A stretch of DNA of 64,000 nt, taken from assembly GCA_949130485.1 (NCBI GenBank), contig OX422202.1, positions 3,085,004 through 3,149,003 of the forward strand, in the 5' to 3' direction. The stretch is from Agelas oroides (Eukaryota; Porifera; Demospongiae; Agelasida; Agelasidae). The position numbers and the translations under genes are program-made. Below are positions 1-43,119 of the stretch, in pieces. The notes beneath the pieces are model-generated. The model had not been told where the DNA came from and did not search any database. It worked only from the letters and a program-made list of their open reading frames with translations. Each line of letters begins with the position of its first letter. The stretch's first letter is position 1.

Positions 1-288
1 CTACATGTGTCTCTGTGGTTGGCTACATGTTAATATGTATAACTGTATACAAAGGCATCAATCACATATAGTGAACATGTAGTGTACAGTAGAGGCATGC
101 ACGTAGAAATGGTAGCACATTGAACTTCCAACCTGATCTGCATTATTTTAATAGAGTCCCATTGCAGACATGATGTGGTAGTTGATTTGGCCCACCTCAC
201 TTGCTAACCATGTGTATAAAGGTCAGAGGGTCAGCCAACACCAAATAAGGTATAGAAATACATTTACTGATCACCTTCTAACCCTTAG

Positions 289-358
289 GGCAATATCTGA
301 TGTGTTGACTAAAATGGTGGGAATTGCAAAAGACATGGGAAACGAGCTGGACAGATAG
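289..358 (+). CDS. SNAP25: SNAP-25-like exon 2, leftmost array unit, first of two copies
   Basis: The same 70-bp terminal exon as in SNAP-25-like A and B, following a TAG acceptor and reading AISDVLTKMVGIAKDMGNEL then DR and TAG (356-358). Its exon 1 would lie to the left of the window. The surrounding 1-4.4 kb matches 22.7-24.9 kb but is clearly more diverged, so this unit is older. A second copy of the exon follows 2,043 bp downstream. Confidence 0.7.
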
Positions 359-2331
359 AATGAAGTACATTACAACAAGCAAGCAGAGGTCCAACATTAC
401 CCAGTCATGCAGCTTTTTATGCTGATGACTGCAAGTTCATCTCATATTATTATGGTCACTCTTTATGTATATGTGATGTAGTTACAGTGATCTATATAAT
501 TATGCTGTCTGTGTCTTATATTGTACCATGTGAGTTCTTCATTCACACCTATGTTTCTTGATCATGCACAATAACATACACGTGACAACTGTTTGTTCAG
601 GAGCCATGGAAGTCATCACAGCCTGGGAAGGCTTTTTATATATTATGCAACCAAGACTTGGAATGACGCTAAATCATTATTGGTAGAGGATAACAGTCCT
701 ACTTGCATGCTGTTTTTCCCCGCATAATTTGATAGATAAAATTTCATAAAGTGGTGTAGATATAGCTAGCCTTGGATGCAGGCCTTCCATTCTGGATTTT
801 GTCCTGCAGCTTTGACTGTGGGATAAAAACCTGGAATGAAAATGTCTAGGTTTAAAGCTATTACTAATGACGATGATTTGGTCTTCAATTTGTGCAATGT
901 GCTTGGTAGATATGTTCTGCACTAGCAGAAAAGTATAGGACAGGGGAAAGTGGGCGAATTTATGTACAGGGTAAAAAGCACATGGTGGCTGTTGTGGCTG
1001 GTTGTAGGAAGGCCTTTGTCAGCACAGGCCTAGTGGGGTATAATATTTGTCTCACCTGACATTGTAGAGGCTCCATTTCTGGCACTAGAAAGTTTTGCTC
1101 TGCATTGGTGTTCACTGGTTGAGAATCTAATGTCACTAAACAGTGGGTGTAGTTTAGAGTCATGATTCTCCACAAAAATGAAAAAGCACTTTTTGAGAGC
1201 CAGACATCAGTAGAAGTGGAGATGCGGTTATGTAGTATTAATGGGGTCTAAAACCATATGTCCCGTTAGCTAGCTATAGGTAACAGATCAGAATAAGATT
1301 TCTCTTCCCCTACAATGATGTTGCCTAGGTAACAGGATATTAGTCAATCTACTTCTTTCTTGAGCTGTAGCCCTTCTGATATGGATAGAGATCAGGTTAG
1401 TGTTCAGCAGTGAGTACACGTTGATATCGAGACGCAATACTACTAGTGTGCATCATCATGTGGAAGGAGCCTTACTCTATCAAATGTCTCACAACTAGAC
1501 GAATTAACTCTAGCTGTCAAGCTTATGTACCAGACATAAAAGGCAGGTTTTAGGTATTACAAGTCACCCTGCTGTGCAGGACACATTTAGGCCAATAGCA
1601 AGCCTTATCAGCAGCTATAATGAGGTGATAGGATACCTTATGTGGAAAATGCATGCATGCCTGAAATTATAGCTTCTGGAAGTGTATAACCCTAGAAACG
1701 AGTCATCATAGAATGCATGCAATTACAAGAAGTCTGGTAACTAACATTAACAGTGAGTGTGGCTTGATCAGCCCATGCACTACAGTTCCGAGCACTTCAT
1801 TAGTAATGTCAAATAATTATATAAGGTTTACATGTGTGTACTGGCAGTCCTTGGTAAGCTTGTGCTGCTATGCTAGACTATCATGACTTAAGTGCAAATA
1901 AAATCACTGACATCATGTGTTTATCCTGCTGTTTCATGCATTTCTTGAAGCCCTTGTAGACAAATGGATAAACATCCCTCCACAGTCTTGGATGCAAACC
2001 CTATATAGTTGCGCTTGTATGCAACACTGTGACTGTGAAGGGTATTTGTAAGGGCATAGAAATGCAAGTAGTATACATAAGTGGTCGTATGTATGGTAGA
2101 TATATACTGAAATATATAGACAATACCTTGCCTATCCTAGTATTTGTGTGGCACAGCAGTTGAGACCACAAATTAGCAGAGAGAACTCGGATGGAAATAT
2201 CAAATCTTCTTACCACACTGATCAAAACACATACTCAGGAATTCTTTTTTACACAACAGTTCCTATCCTGTCAGTGTGCATCTCCTTTGTAATCTCTCAA
2301 TACACAAGACCAGAAACATTTTAACCCATAG

Positions 2332-2401
2332 GGCAATACCTGATGTGTTGACTAAAATGGTGGGAATTGCAAAAGACATGGGAAATGAGCTGGACAGATA
2401 G
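2332..2401 (+). CDS. SNAP25: SNAP-25-like exon 2, leftmost unit, duplicated second copy
   Basis: A second exon-2 copy made by a tandem duplication of about 2 kb. It reads AIPDVLTKMVGIAKDMGNEL, so it differs by Ser to Pro at the third residue, and it ends at the same in-frame TAG (2399-2401). The splice acceptor is intact. It could serve as an alternative last exon or simply be a relic. Confidence 0.6.
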
Positions 2402-4475
2402 AATGAAGTACATTACAACAAACAAGCAGAGGCCCCAGTCATGCAACTTTTTATACTGATGACTGCAAGTTCATCTCATATTATGGTCACTCTTTATGTA
2501 TAATGTGATGTAGCTACAATGATCTATATATGCTGTCTGTGTCTTATATTGTACCATGTGAGTTCTTCATTCACACCTATGTTTCTTGATCATGCACAAT
2601 AACATACACGTGACAACTGTTTGTTCAGGAGCCATGGGAGTCATCATAGCCTGATTCCCAGGCTCTTCCTCAGCTTTTTTATATATTATGCAGCCAAAAC
2701 TTGGAAGGAGCCTGGGAATGAGGCTAAGTCGTTATTGGTAGAGGATAACAGTCCTACTTGCTGTTCTCCCCCGCACAATTTAAAATTTCATAAAGTGGTG
2801 TAGATATAGCTAGCCTTGGATGCAGGCTTCCATTCTGGATTTTGTCCTGCAGCTTTGATGGTGGGACAAAATAGCTAATATGCTGTACATGTATTTAATT
2901 ACTAATGACTTCATTTGGTCTTGATGATGTCACTTCATGCAATGTGCTTGGGAGATATGTTCTGCACTAGCAGAAAAGTATAGGACAGGGGAAAGTGGGT
3001 GAATTTATGTACAGGGTAAAAAGCACATGGTCAGTGGCTGTTGTGGCTGGTTGTAGGAAGGCCTTTGTCAGCACAGGCTACATGAGGGGGCTATAATATT
3101 TGTCTCACCTGGATATTGCAGAGGCTCCATTTCTGGCACTGGGAAGTTTTATTTTCTGGGTTGACATTCACTAGTTGAGAATCCAATGTCGCTAAACAGT
3201 GGGTGTGGTTTAGAGTCATGATTCGGCACAAAGCGAAAAAGGAGTTTTTTGGTGCTGATATGGATAGAGATCAGGTTAGTGTTCAGCAGTGAGTACACGT
3301 TGATATTGAGATGCAATACTACTAGTGTGCATCATCATGTGGAAGGAGCCTTACTCTATCAAATGTCTCGCAACTAGATGGAACTAATTAGCTCTATAAT
3401 TATATCTGTCAATCTCATGTGTCAGACTTGAAAGGCAGGTCTTAGTTCTTACAAGTCACCTAGCTTGCTGTGCAGGACACATTTAGGCCAATAGCAAGTC
3501 TCATCAGCAGCTATAATGAGGTGATAGGTCATAGGATACCTTATGTTGACTTAAAGTGGTAATTACATGTAACCCTAGAAATGAGTCACCATATATTTGC
3601 AGTGGAATGCATGCAATTACCTAACAGTCACATATATCTACAAGAAATCTGGTAACTAACATTAAAATTGCCAGCCATTGAGTGTGGCTCGCATGATCAG
3701 CCCACTGCAGTTCCGAGCACTTCATTATATAAGGTTTATATGTGTGTACTGGCAGTCCTTGGTAAGCTTGTGCTGCTATGCTAGACTATCATGACTTAAG
3801 TGTGCTGATTAAACAGAATCACTGACATCATGTGTTTGTCCTGCTGTTTCATCCTGAAGTCCTTGCTGACAAATGGATAAACATCCCTTCACATGACTTT
3901 CCTGTCTTGGATACAAACCCTATAATGCTAAAAAGTTAATAATACAATACTTGCACTTGTATGTACACTGTGGAGGGTATTTGTAAGGGCATAGAAATGT
4001 ACAATGCACACAATTTAACCACGCTAGTCATGCTTGTGTTTCTCCAGATATTAAGTACTACAGTAGCATACATAAGGGGCTGTATGGTGGGTAGATATGC
4101 ACTGACTCAATGTATAGACAATACCATGCCTATCCTATATAGTATTTGAGTGGCACAGCAGTTGAGACCACAAATTAGCAGAGAGAACTCGGATGGAAAT
4201 ATGAAATTTTTTTACCACCCTGATCAAAATTAAGACTCACATACAAGTACTCAGGAGTTTTTTTTACACAACAATTCCTATCCTGTCAGTGTGCACCTCC
4301 CTTGTAATTTCTCAATACACAGCCCGGGCCAGAAAGATCTTGCATGGGCTACCTATAAATATGCTCATTACAAAAATATTAATGCTCATTAGAAATGTAA
4401 GGTTGAGCTACTAAAAGATAGTCACATAAAAAAAAAGAATAACAAGAAATGAAAACTTGATTATGTAGTATAAAG

Positions 4476-18301
<13,826 letters not shown>

Positions 18302-18528
18302 AATGGCTTGCGATACGAAGGTTGAGACAGTTTCTGCAAGCCTGGATAGCCGACAGTGTTTTATAGACCGTCTGACTCTGACGTCATGCACTGATGCGTG
18401 GGGTAACAAAATTTCCCAAAGCGGTAACGGCGGCATGCTAGTACTTTCAAGTCGGCTTCCTGGGAGTCAGCGTATCCGGCGGATACATCCCAGGAAGATA
18501 TGTTTGTGTAGGCTGTAAAGGCCGTTAC

Positions 18529-18670
18529 ATGTTTACCACCACCACTACCACCATCGCCGCCGCCGCCACTACCACCACCGCCACCGCCTCTGCCACCACC
18601 ACCGCCACCACCGCCTCCACCTCCGCCACCACCGCCACCACCACCGCCTCCGCCACCACCACAACCTCAA
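18529..18670. repeat. CCA/CCG/CCT trinucleotide tract upstream of tomosyn-A
   Basis: About 140 bp of imperfect triplets, followed by an A/C-rich stretch. The copy B version (43357-43472) is about 24 bp shorter. Frames through it translate as Thr/Ala or Val/Ala runs and are not genes. Confidence 0.9.
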
Positions 18671-18924
18671 CCAACAACAACCACAAAGAAAAACCCAACC
18701 AAACAAACAAACAAAAAAAAGAGCAATTTCATGCAATACAAAATCATAATTCAAGTATAGGTACCACACATCCTAGGATTGCAGCATAGCATAATTACGT
18801 ACACTGCATGAGTATATAGCTAATTGAGTGCATTGCCAAGGATAAAGTTGGGGGAAACGTGCTGCAGACTTGGATGCATGTACAATGCAGACCCAGATGC
18901 ATGTATGATGCATCCTGTTGCATA

Positions 18925-18978
18925 GCACAAACATCCATTTCAGCACAAACATCCATTTCAGCACAAACATCCATTTCA
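18925..18978. repeat. Short tandem repeat, three units of CAGCACAAACATCCATTT
   Basis: Three head-to-tail units of 18 bp; copy B has two (about 43729-43765). Confidence 0.85.
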
Positions 18979-19270
18979 CAAGCCCATGCAGGACCCTTTG
19001 TAGCATATCAACTTCCTGCTCTCCAGGATATACGTAGCTACTAGCTACAGGTATGGGGCACACTGCGTAGGGCTTACATCCTGCATGAGCATGGCTTTGG
19101 ACTCCCCACTTGGGAACATCCTGTTTTGCAGGATATATGTTGCTTGCTATACCTGGTCAAATACCTACCTGGTAGGAAGCTAGCTAGGCACTACATGTAT
19201 GGAATAACTGGGGTATATAACTGTTATATTTCCTTTCCTGAGGGCTAATATGGCTCATAATTTCCTCTCT

Positions 19271-19356
19271 AGCCTTGTTCCCAGGCCACTTCCTGATTTT
19301 ATCTTGCACAGCTGTGAGATAAAATCTGGGAGTATGATGGCCTGGGAACGAGGCTA
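19271..19356. mobile_element. Foldback element, AGCCTYGTTCCCAGGC family
   Basis: The inverted ends AGCCTTGTTCCCAGGCC and GGCCTGGGAACGAGGCT enclose a GATTTTATCTTGCA/TGAGATAAAATC stem. Related copies in the window are 2648-2726, 20823-20895, 21208-21295, 23324-23415, 36048-36104, 44063-44147, 46011-46098, 48132-48221 and 55173-55260, each with its own inner stem. Confidence 0.8.
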
Positions 19357-21207
19357 TTTCCTCTCCGCGTAGCTACCAGGTATTTTTTGTTTACAGTGCA
19401 CTGCACTGCCGCACTGCAGTTTAGCTATGTTATGCACAGCTGTGTATAAAATTAATATTGTTGGTATCATGTCAAGTTACTGTAAACACTTGCACATGTG
19501 GAGATGTGTTTATAATTATAACAACAAAAGATCAATCAGGTGGGACAGGAAATAGGTATATAGGTAGCACAGGTTACCAGGATACCTTTTACTTCTTGGC
19601 ACTGTGCTGTAGCTATAAATCCTGTTGTTATCAGTATACATGCATGCAAGGTAGTTTTACACTGAAAAAAATCTACTTTATAGGGAACATTTTTCAAAAT
19701 TCCTGTGGTATATGAAACAGAATCTACGACTCCTGTGGGTTTATGGAAACCTGTTACTATAGAAACAAGGGTGAAGTGGAATATATTACGTTCATAATCC
19801 TCTTTACATTGATAGGCACAGGAGCAAATTGGTCGTATTACTGATGCACGCAAACAATATCAAGTATCATCATAATTCAAGTGCCTGGAAATTACACAGG
19901 GAGTTATAGCCACAGAAAGAATAACAAAAAGAGACAAAGTATAGTACATATTATGTGTATAGAGGGATTCTTAGCAGCTGCAAAGAATGACGAGTTAGAC
20001 CAACAATATAGGCAAGAGTGTATCATCCATGCATGAACTACACCACTGTGGCTGTGAGAAGGCAGATGCCAAACTCTTAACAGCTCCTTGTTGAAAGCAA
20101 CCACAAAGTGGTACAAGAAATGATATTGCTGCTATTGGCAAGCAATCACTAAAATATCATGCATGCATCCTGTTATATATATAGCAAAAGGATGCATTTC
20201 AAGCATGAAGCCCTGACTATTAAGTTACATGTACTTTGTAACTTCCTGGTTAACTGATTGACCTGGTAAACAGAGAAGTTACTAAGTTACGTGCATGCAT
20301 CCTGTTGTTGTGTTTCAAGTATGAAGCACTACACTTACTTTGTATCATGATCTTCCTGTCTTACAGGATATGGCTACACAGACAATTGCATGGCTAGTAA
20401 ACACTGAATCCTGCTGTTTTTGGATATCATGCAGCCTTGTTATACTGAGGCTTCTCCTGTGATAATGAAGATCCATATCTCACAAAAAAAGGGGCAAGGG
20501 GGGTTAACTGTTCCCCATAATAAACTACATGTACAGTGCAAGGTAGATTGATACATATTCATAAAATCTACAATAAATATTCAGTTTCTACATACAAAAT
20601 ATACAGATCCACTTGTTGTTATTACATGCCTGGAGTACAATAGTGTTGAGGTAGCTACTGTAACATAAAGAGTATCACCTCTCTTCCTTTATTGTTTATG
20701 CCATCATGCAAGAGTGGCTTTCTCAGTTTCTTGATTGCATGGTCAGCAGTTGCGCATCTTACAATTTGCATGTTTGGTTGAGTGCAGAAATGGCGTGGGG
20801 TTACTGGACGACCTCGCTATTTGCCTTGTTCCCAGGCGTTTTCTGACTCCAGTTTTTGCATGCATGCAGTAGTGAAGGCATGGGAATGAGGCCACTATGC
20901 TATAGTGTTATCAGCTACAGCATGCATGCTCAACTCTGTGAAGAGAAGAAATACACTGCTTTGTTGTTGTCGTACACATGCATGTGCATTCATGCGGATG
21001 AAAACAGACGCTGCTTGCATGTATCACTGCTATTTTTAGAGGAATCACGTGATTATATTATTTACAGTACGTTTGGGAACGCGTAGCCTCGTCAGTTCCC
21101 ACATGGCCTCTTTTGTTCTTCGGTTTGCGTTCAGTATAATACACGGAAGCGGAATTAAGAGCGGCTCTTGCCTGGAAACGAGGCTAAGCCTATTAAGGGA
21201 AAGGGAA

Positions 21208-21295
21208 TAGCCTCGTTCCCAGGCCCCATGCACCCAGCTTTCCGTCGCTTAGTTTAACAGTAACGGAAAGCTGGGCGGGCCTGGGGACGAGGCTA
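21208..21295. mobile_element. Foldback element with AGCTTTCCGT stem near the SNAP-25-like A start
   Basis: Ends as in the AGCCTCGTTCCCAGGC family. The inner stem AGCTTTCCGT/ACGGAAAGCT is separated by CGCTTAGTTTAACAGTA. It lies 300 bp upstream of the SNAP-25-like ATG, and the same is true in unit B (46011-46098). Confidence 0.8.
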
Positions 21296-21602
21296 GGAAA
21301 GGAACACATTTCCCGGGAAAACAAATCATTTGACTCCAACACAGGAATATTTACGTAAGTTACGTGGCATGCGTCCTACTCTTTGTGTTCACTGCACTGG
21401 TTTCTGTTGCAAAAACATGCCGGATGGAATATCAACTGCCGGCCTTCTTTACTTAGATGTACTACGCTGCAGCAAAAAGGCTGACTATATGTACCCCCGG
21501 TACAGGTCGATTTAGTGCTCAGGCTGGGCTGAGCATTCTCACAGGCAACCCAGTAAAGCGTGCATGCGATCGAGTTAATACTGTATCAGGGTGTGAAGTA
21601 AG

Positions 21603-23076
21603 ATGAGCCTGACGACGAACAGGAGCGACGAACTGGACCAGATCGACGTCACAATTCAGTCCTTAGCGGCCACCAGGCGGATCCTTAATAATGTTATGGT
21701 CGCGAAAGAACCCGGAGGTGAACATGAACAGGAACTCGACGAAATCAACGTAGACCTAGACCATAAATATAGGAACAAGAACATGACAGAATTGGATACT
21801 GAATGGTGTGGCTGCTGTATTAGTCTATTTGGTGATACTCGAAAAAGCCAGAAATGGAAAGACGACACTGGCTCACAGGAGGAGGAAATAGTGACTACGC
21901 AACCGACCCCTGCTAGTAGTGCGTGGGGTGGGCAGGCCCAGGGTGCGTTAATCAAGAATGAGCTCGAGGACGAAATGGAAGTTAATCTACAGTGAGTTAT
22001 CGTTGTGTCATGTGAGACTCAAAGGCGGACTTCGATTCGGGAGGAGGGAGGGCAGGTAGGCTGCCAATGATAGCAAACAACGCCGAAAGTATTAGAGGTG
22101 ACATATCGTCGACTTTCGAGCACCATTCTTGGGTGCTGTGATGAGGATCCAACGGGGTCTCAAAGGCAACATTTATTCGGAGCTTCCGCGCTTCGCGAGA
22201 GATGACCGAAGATCAGCCCCCAGGTTTACGGTGGGGGCCCTATTTTACCGGAGGATTAGGGCCGGGGTGTCCAATGTCATGGGGGGGGGGGGGGGGGGGG
22301 GCATTTTACCGTGACACCGGGCTACCAGTCTTGGAGCTTTGATGTTTGACGACTCGTCAACGTTCGAGTACCAATCCTGGTCACTGGCGATTCTAGGATG
22401 AATAAGCCGTGGGTGGGGAGCGGGGTTGCATGCGTGAAATGTGAAAAAGTACGTTGCTGCGCGCGCGTTAGCATGCGGCGCACAACGCTTTACATAGAGA
22501 CTCTATTAGAGAGACCGATAGCAACTTTTGAGTCACCTACCTATTGCAGGCACTCATTCATTGATTATCAGCAATTTACAATTTTCATGATTGCATGGAT
22601 CTATGTTGCATGCAATTGGTCACTCTCACTTTTTACAAAGGCACGAGTTAATCTCTTCCAAGCGCAAATGTGCAGTTTATACACTCAGTCGTTTTTTAAA
22701 TTTGCACAAGAAATTACCAGTAGCTACATGTGTCTCTGTAGTTGGCTACGTAGAGTCTATGTGTAACTGTATACAAAGGCATCGCATAGTGAACATGTGT
22801 ACAGTATAGGCATGCACGTAGAAATGGTAGCACATTGAACTTCCAAACCTGATCTGAATGATTATATGGAGTCTCATTGCAGACATGATGTAGTTGATTT
22901 GGCTCACCTCACTTTGCTAACCATGACTTGTGTATAAAGGTCAGAGGGTCAGCCAACACCTAATAAGGTATAGAAATACATTTACTGATCACCTTCTAAC
23001 CCATAGGGCAATATCTGATGTGTTGACTAAAATGGTGGGAATTGCAAAAGACATGGGAAACGAGCTGGACAGATAG
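21603..23076 (+). CDS. SNAP25: SNAP-25-like Q-SNARE, copy A (two exons, 152 aa)
   Basis: Exon 1 is 21603-21991 (donor GTGAGT) and exon 2 is 23007-23076, joined in phase at a CAG codon. SNAP-25 family proteins supply two t-SNARE helices to the syntaxin/VAMP fusion complex and are anchored by palmitoylated cysteines. Visible here are DELDQIDVTIQSLAATRRIL (residues 9-28, start of the Qb motif), DEINVDL and NMTELD, then a cysteine cluster CGCC at 69-72, and NELEDEMEVNLQ..VLTKMVGIAKDMGNELDR (start of the Qc motif). Compared with the usual 206 residues it is short. The Qb motif lacks about 14 residues around its centre, and the Qc motif stops at a TAG in place of the zero-layer glutamine. It may be a truncated protein or an old pseudogene. 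It diverges from tomosyn-A across 3.3 kb. No later exon was found. Confidence 0.8.
22281..22301 (+). repeat. Poly-G run in SNAP-25-like A intron 1
   Basis: A run of 21 G in the plus-strand transcript, 25 in copy B (47084-47108). It has G-quadruplex potential. The rest of intron 1 has no supported exon. Confidence 0.9.
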
Positions 23077-24915
23077 AATGAAGTACATTACAACAAGCAA
23101 GCAGAGGTCCAACATTACCCAGTCATGCAGCTTTTATACTGACGACCACAAGTTCACCTCATATTATTATATAAGGTCATTCTTTATGTATTATGTGATA
23201 TGTAGTTACAGTGATCTATGCTGTCTATGTCTTATATTGTACCATGTGGGTTCTTCATACCTATGTTTCTTGCTCATGCACAGTAACATACACTGTTTGT
23301 TCAGGAGCCATGAGAGTCATCATAGCCCGATTCCCAGGCTCCTCCACGGCTTTTATATATATATATATATATATATTATGCAACCAAAACTTGGGAGGAG
23401 CCTGGGAATGAGGCTATAAGTCGTTATTGGTAGACGGTAATGCATAAACAGTCCTACTTTCTGTTTTTCCTAGCAGAATTTGACTTTATAAAGTGGTATA
23501 GATATAGCTAGCCTTGGATGCAGGCTTTCCATTCTGGATTTTGTCCTGCAGCATTGATGGTGAGATACGTAGGCCTTGGTTAGCACTGGCCAAGTGAGCT
23601 ATAATATTTGCCTCACCTTGACAATGTAGGAAGTTCCATTTTCATTTTGCATTCACTGCTTGAGAATCCAATGTCATTAAACAGTGGGGGTATATGGTTT
23701 AGAGTTATGATTTTGCACAAAATGGCTGAAAAAGTGAAAAAGCAGTTTTTGAGTGCCATGCAGACATCAGTAGAAGTGGAGATGTGGACAATGGTGTTGC
23801 CTAGGTAACAGGATATTAGACATAATATATGTATATCTATTTTTATCCTTGAGTTGTAGCCCTTCTGGCATGGATAGATCGAGTTCAGGCTACTTCCACA
23901 CAATGAATGATGCACTCTAGCACTGACTAGCAGTATTGCATCTCAATTTAATGTGTACTCACTGCCAAACACTAGCTGGGGCCTTACTCTATCAAATGTC
24001 TCACAACTAGATGGACTAACTCTATAGCTGTCAATCTACTTGGAAAGGCAGGTCTTAGGTAATAATAAGTCACTCTGCTGTGCAGGACACATTTAGGCCA
24101 ATATGTAGCAAGCCTCATCAGCTGCTATAATAAAGTGATTGGTCATAGGATATACCTTACGTTAATAATGTATGACTTAAATTATAGCTTCTGGAAGTGT
24201 TGGTCATAGGATACTTTATATTAATAATGTACGACTTAAATTATAGCTTCTGGAAGTGTGTATATAGCTAACCCTAGAAATGATCAAGTCACCATATTTG
24301 CAGCTGAATGCATGCAATTACACAACAGTCTCATATCCACAAGAAGTCTGGTAACTATAACATTAAAATAGCCAGCCAATTAGTGTGTCTTGATCAGCCT
24401 ACTGCAGTTCTGAGCACTTCATTAATTAAGGTTTACATGACTGTGTGTACTGGCAGTCCTTCGTAAGCTTGTGTTGTAATGCTATACTAGCAGGACTTGA
24501 AAGCAAATAAAATCACTGACATCATGTGTTTATCCTGCTGTTTCATGCATTTAATTCTACATAGCTTGAAGCCCTTGCAGACAAATGGATAAACATCCTT
24601 TCACATGACTTTACTGTCTTGGATGCAAACCCTATAACAATACAATTACTTGCACTTGTATGCAAGTGAAGGCTATTTGTAAGGGCATAGAAATGCAAAC
24701 CCTGATCAAAATTAAGACTCACATACTCAGGAGTTCTTTTTTACCCAACAATTCCTATCCTGTCAGTGTGCATCTCCCTTGTAATCTGTCAATACACAGA
24801 CCAGAAACATTATGGGCTATATACCTATGAATACCTATTTACATAATACTCGTTATAAATGTAAGGTGGAGGTACAAAAGGGTACAAAATATATTAAATA
24901 AACTTGGTTATGTAG
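23077..24915. other. Tail-to-tail region between SNAP-25-like A and tomosyn-B
   Basis: No gene is recognised. It holds a foldback element (23324-23415) with a TA microsatellite at its centre, and a local duplication of the CTTAAATTATAGCTTCTGGAAG segment near 24175 and 24235. A candidate polyadenylation signal AATAAA at 24506-24511 would serve the plus-strand SNAP-25-like gene. Bases 47884-49723 are the near-identical counterpart after copy B. Confidence 0.6.

Positions 24916-43119
<18,204 letters not shown>

Larger units (their letters stand above)
1..4475. repeat. SNAP-25-like 3' flank with internal ~2-kb tandem duplication
   Basis: Bases from about 280 to 2300 and from about 2320 to 4320 are two diverged copies of the same 2-kb segment, present once in the other units (about 22980-24800 and 47790-49610). 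Shared landmarks are the exon 2 sequence, the GCTAGCCTTGGATGCAGG block, the GTGGGTGTAGTTTAGAGTC block, and a CAAATAAAATCACTGACATC block with a possible polyadenylation signal (AATAAA at 1897-1902). The second copy keeps a foldback element at 2648-2726 that is mostly deleted in the first. Apart from the two exon copies I see no coding sequence. Confidence 0.75.
18302..21602. promoter_or_regulatory. Shared head-to-head region between tomosyn-A and SNAP-25-like A
   Basis: A 3.3-kb intergenic stretch that must hold the promoters of both divergent genes. CpG dinucleotides are frequent at 18240-18500 and at 21050-21600, next to the two first exons and unlike the AT-rich middle. No TATA box or initiator can be assigned with confidence. 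A hairpin (18459-18497, GTATCCGGCGGATAC at its centre) lies just upstream of tomosyn. The region also contains a CCA/CCG trinucleotide tract, a short tandem repeat and foldback elements at 19271-19356, 20823-20895 and 21208-21295. The counterpart is 43120-46405. Confidence 0.5.

Noticed and set aside
21330..21515. 61-residue frame upstream of the SNAP-25-like start
   Set aside because: Considered as an upstream exon. No donor or homology links it to the gene; it overlaps probable promoter or 5' UTR sequence.
22129..22809. Plus-strand frames in SNAP-25-like intron 1 (copies at 46932-47616)
   Set aside because: No family resemblance, and they cross the poly-G run. Both units preserve them only because the DNA is recently duplicated.
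23077..24500. Search for a further exon completing the Qc SNARE motif
   Set aside because: I read all frames for a stretch resembling the end of SNAP-25 and found none in either complete unit.
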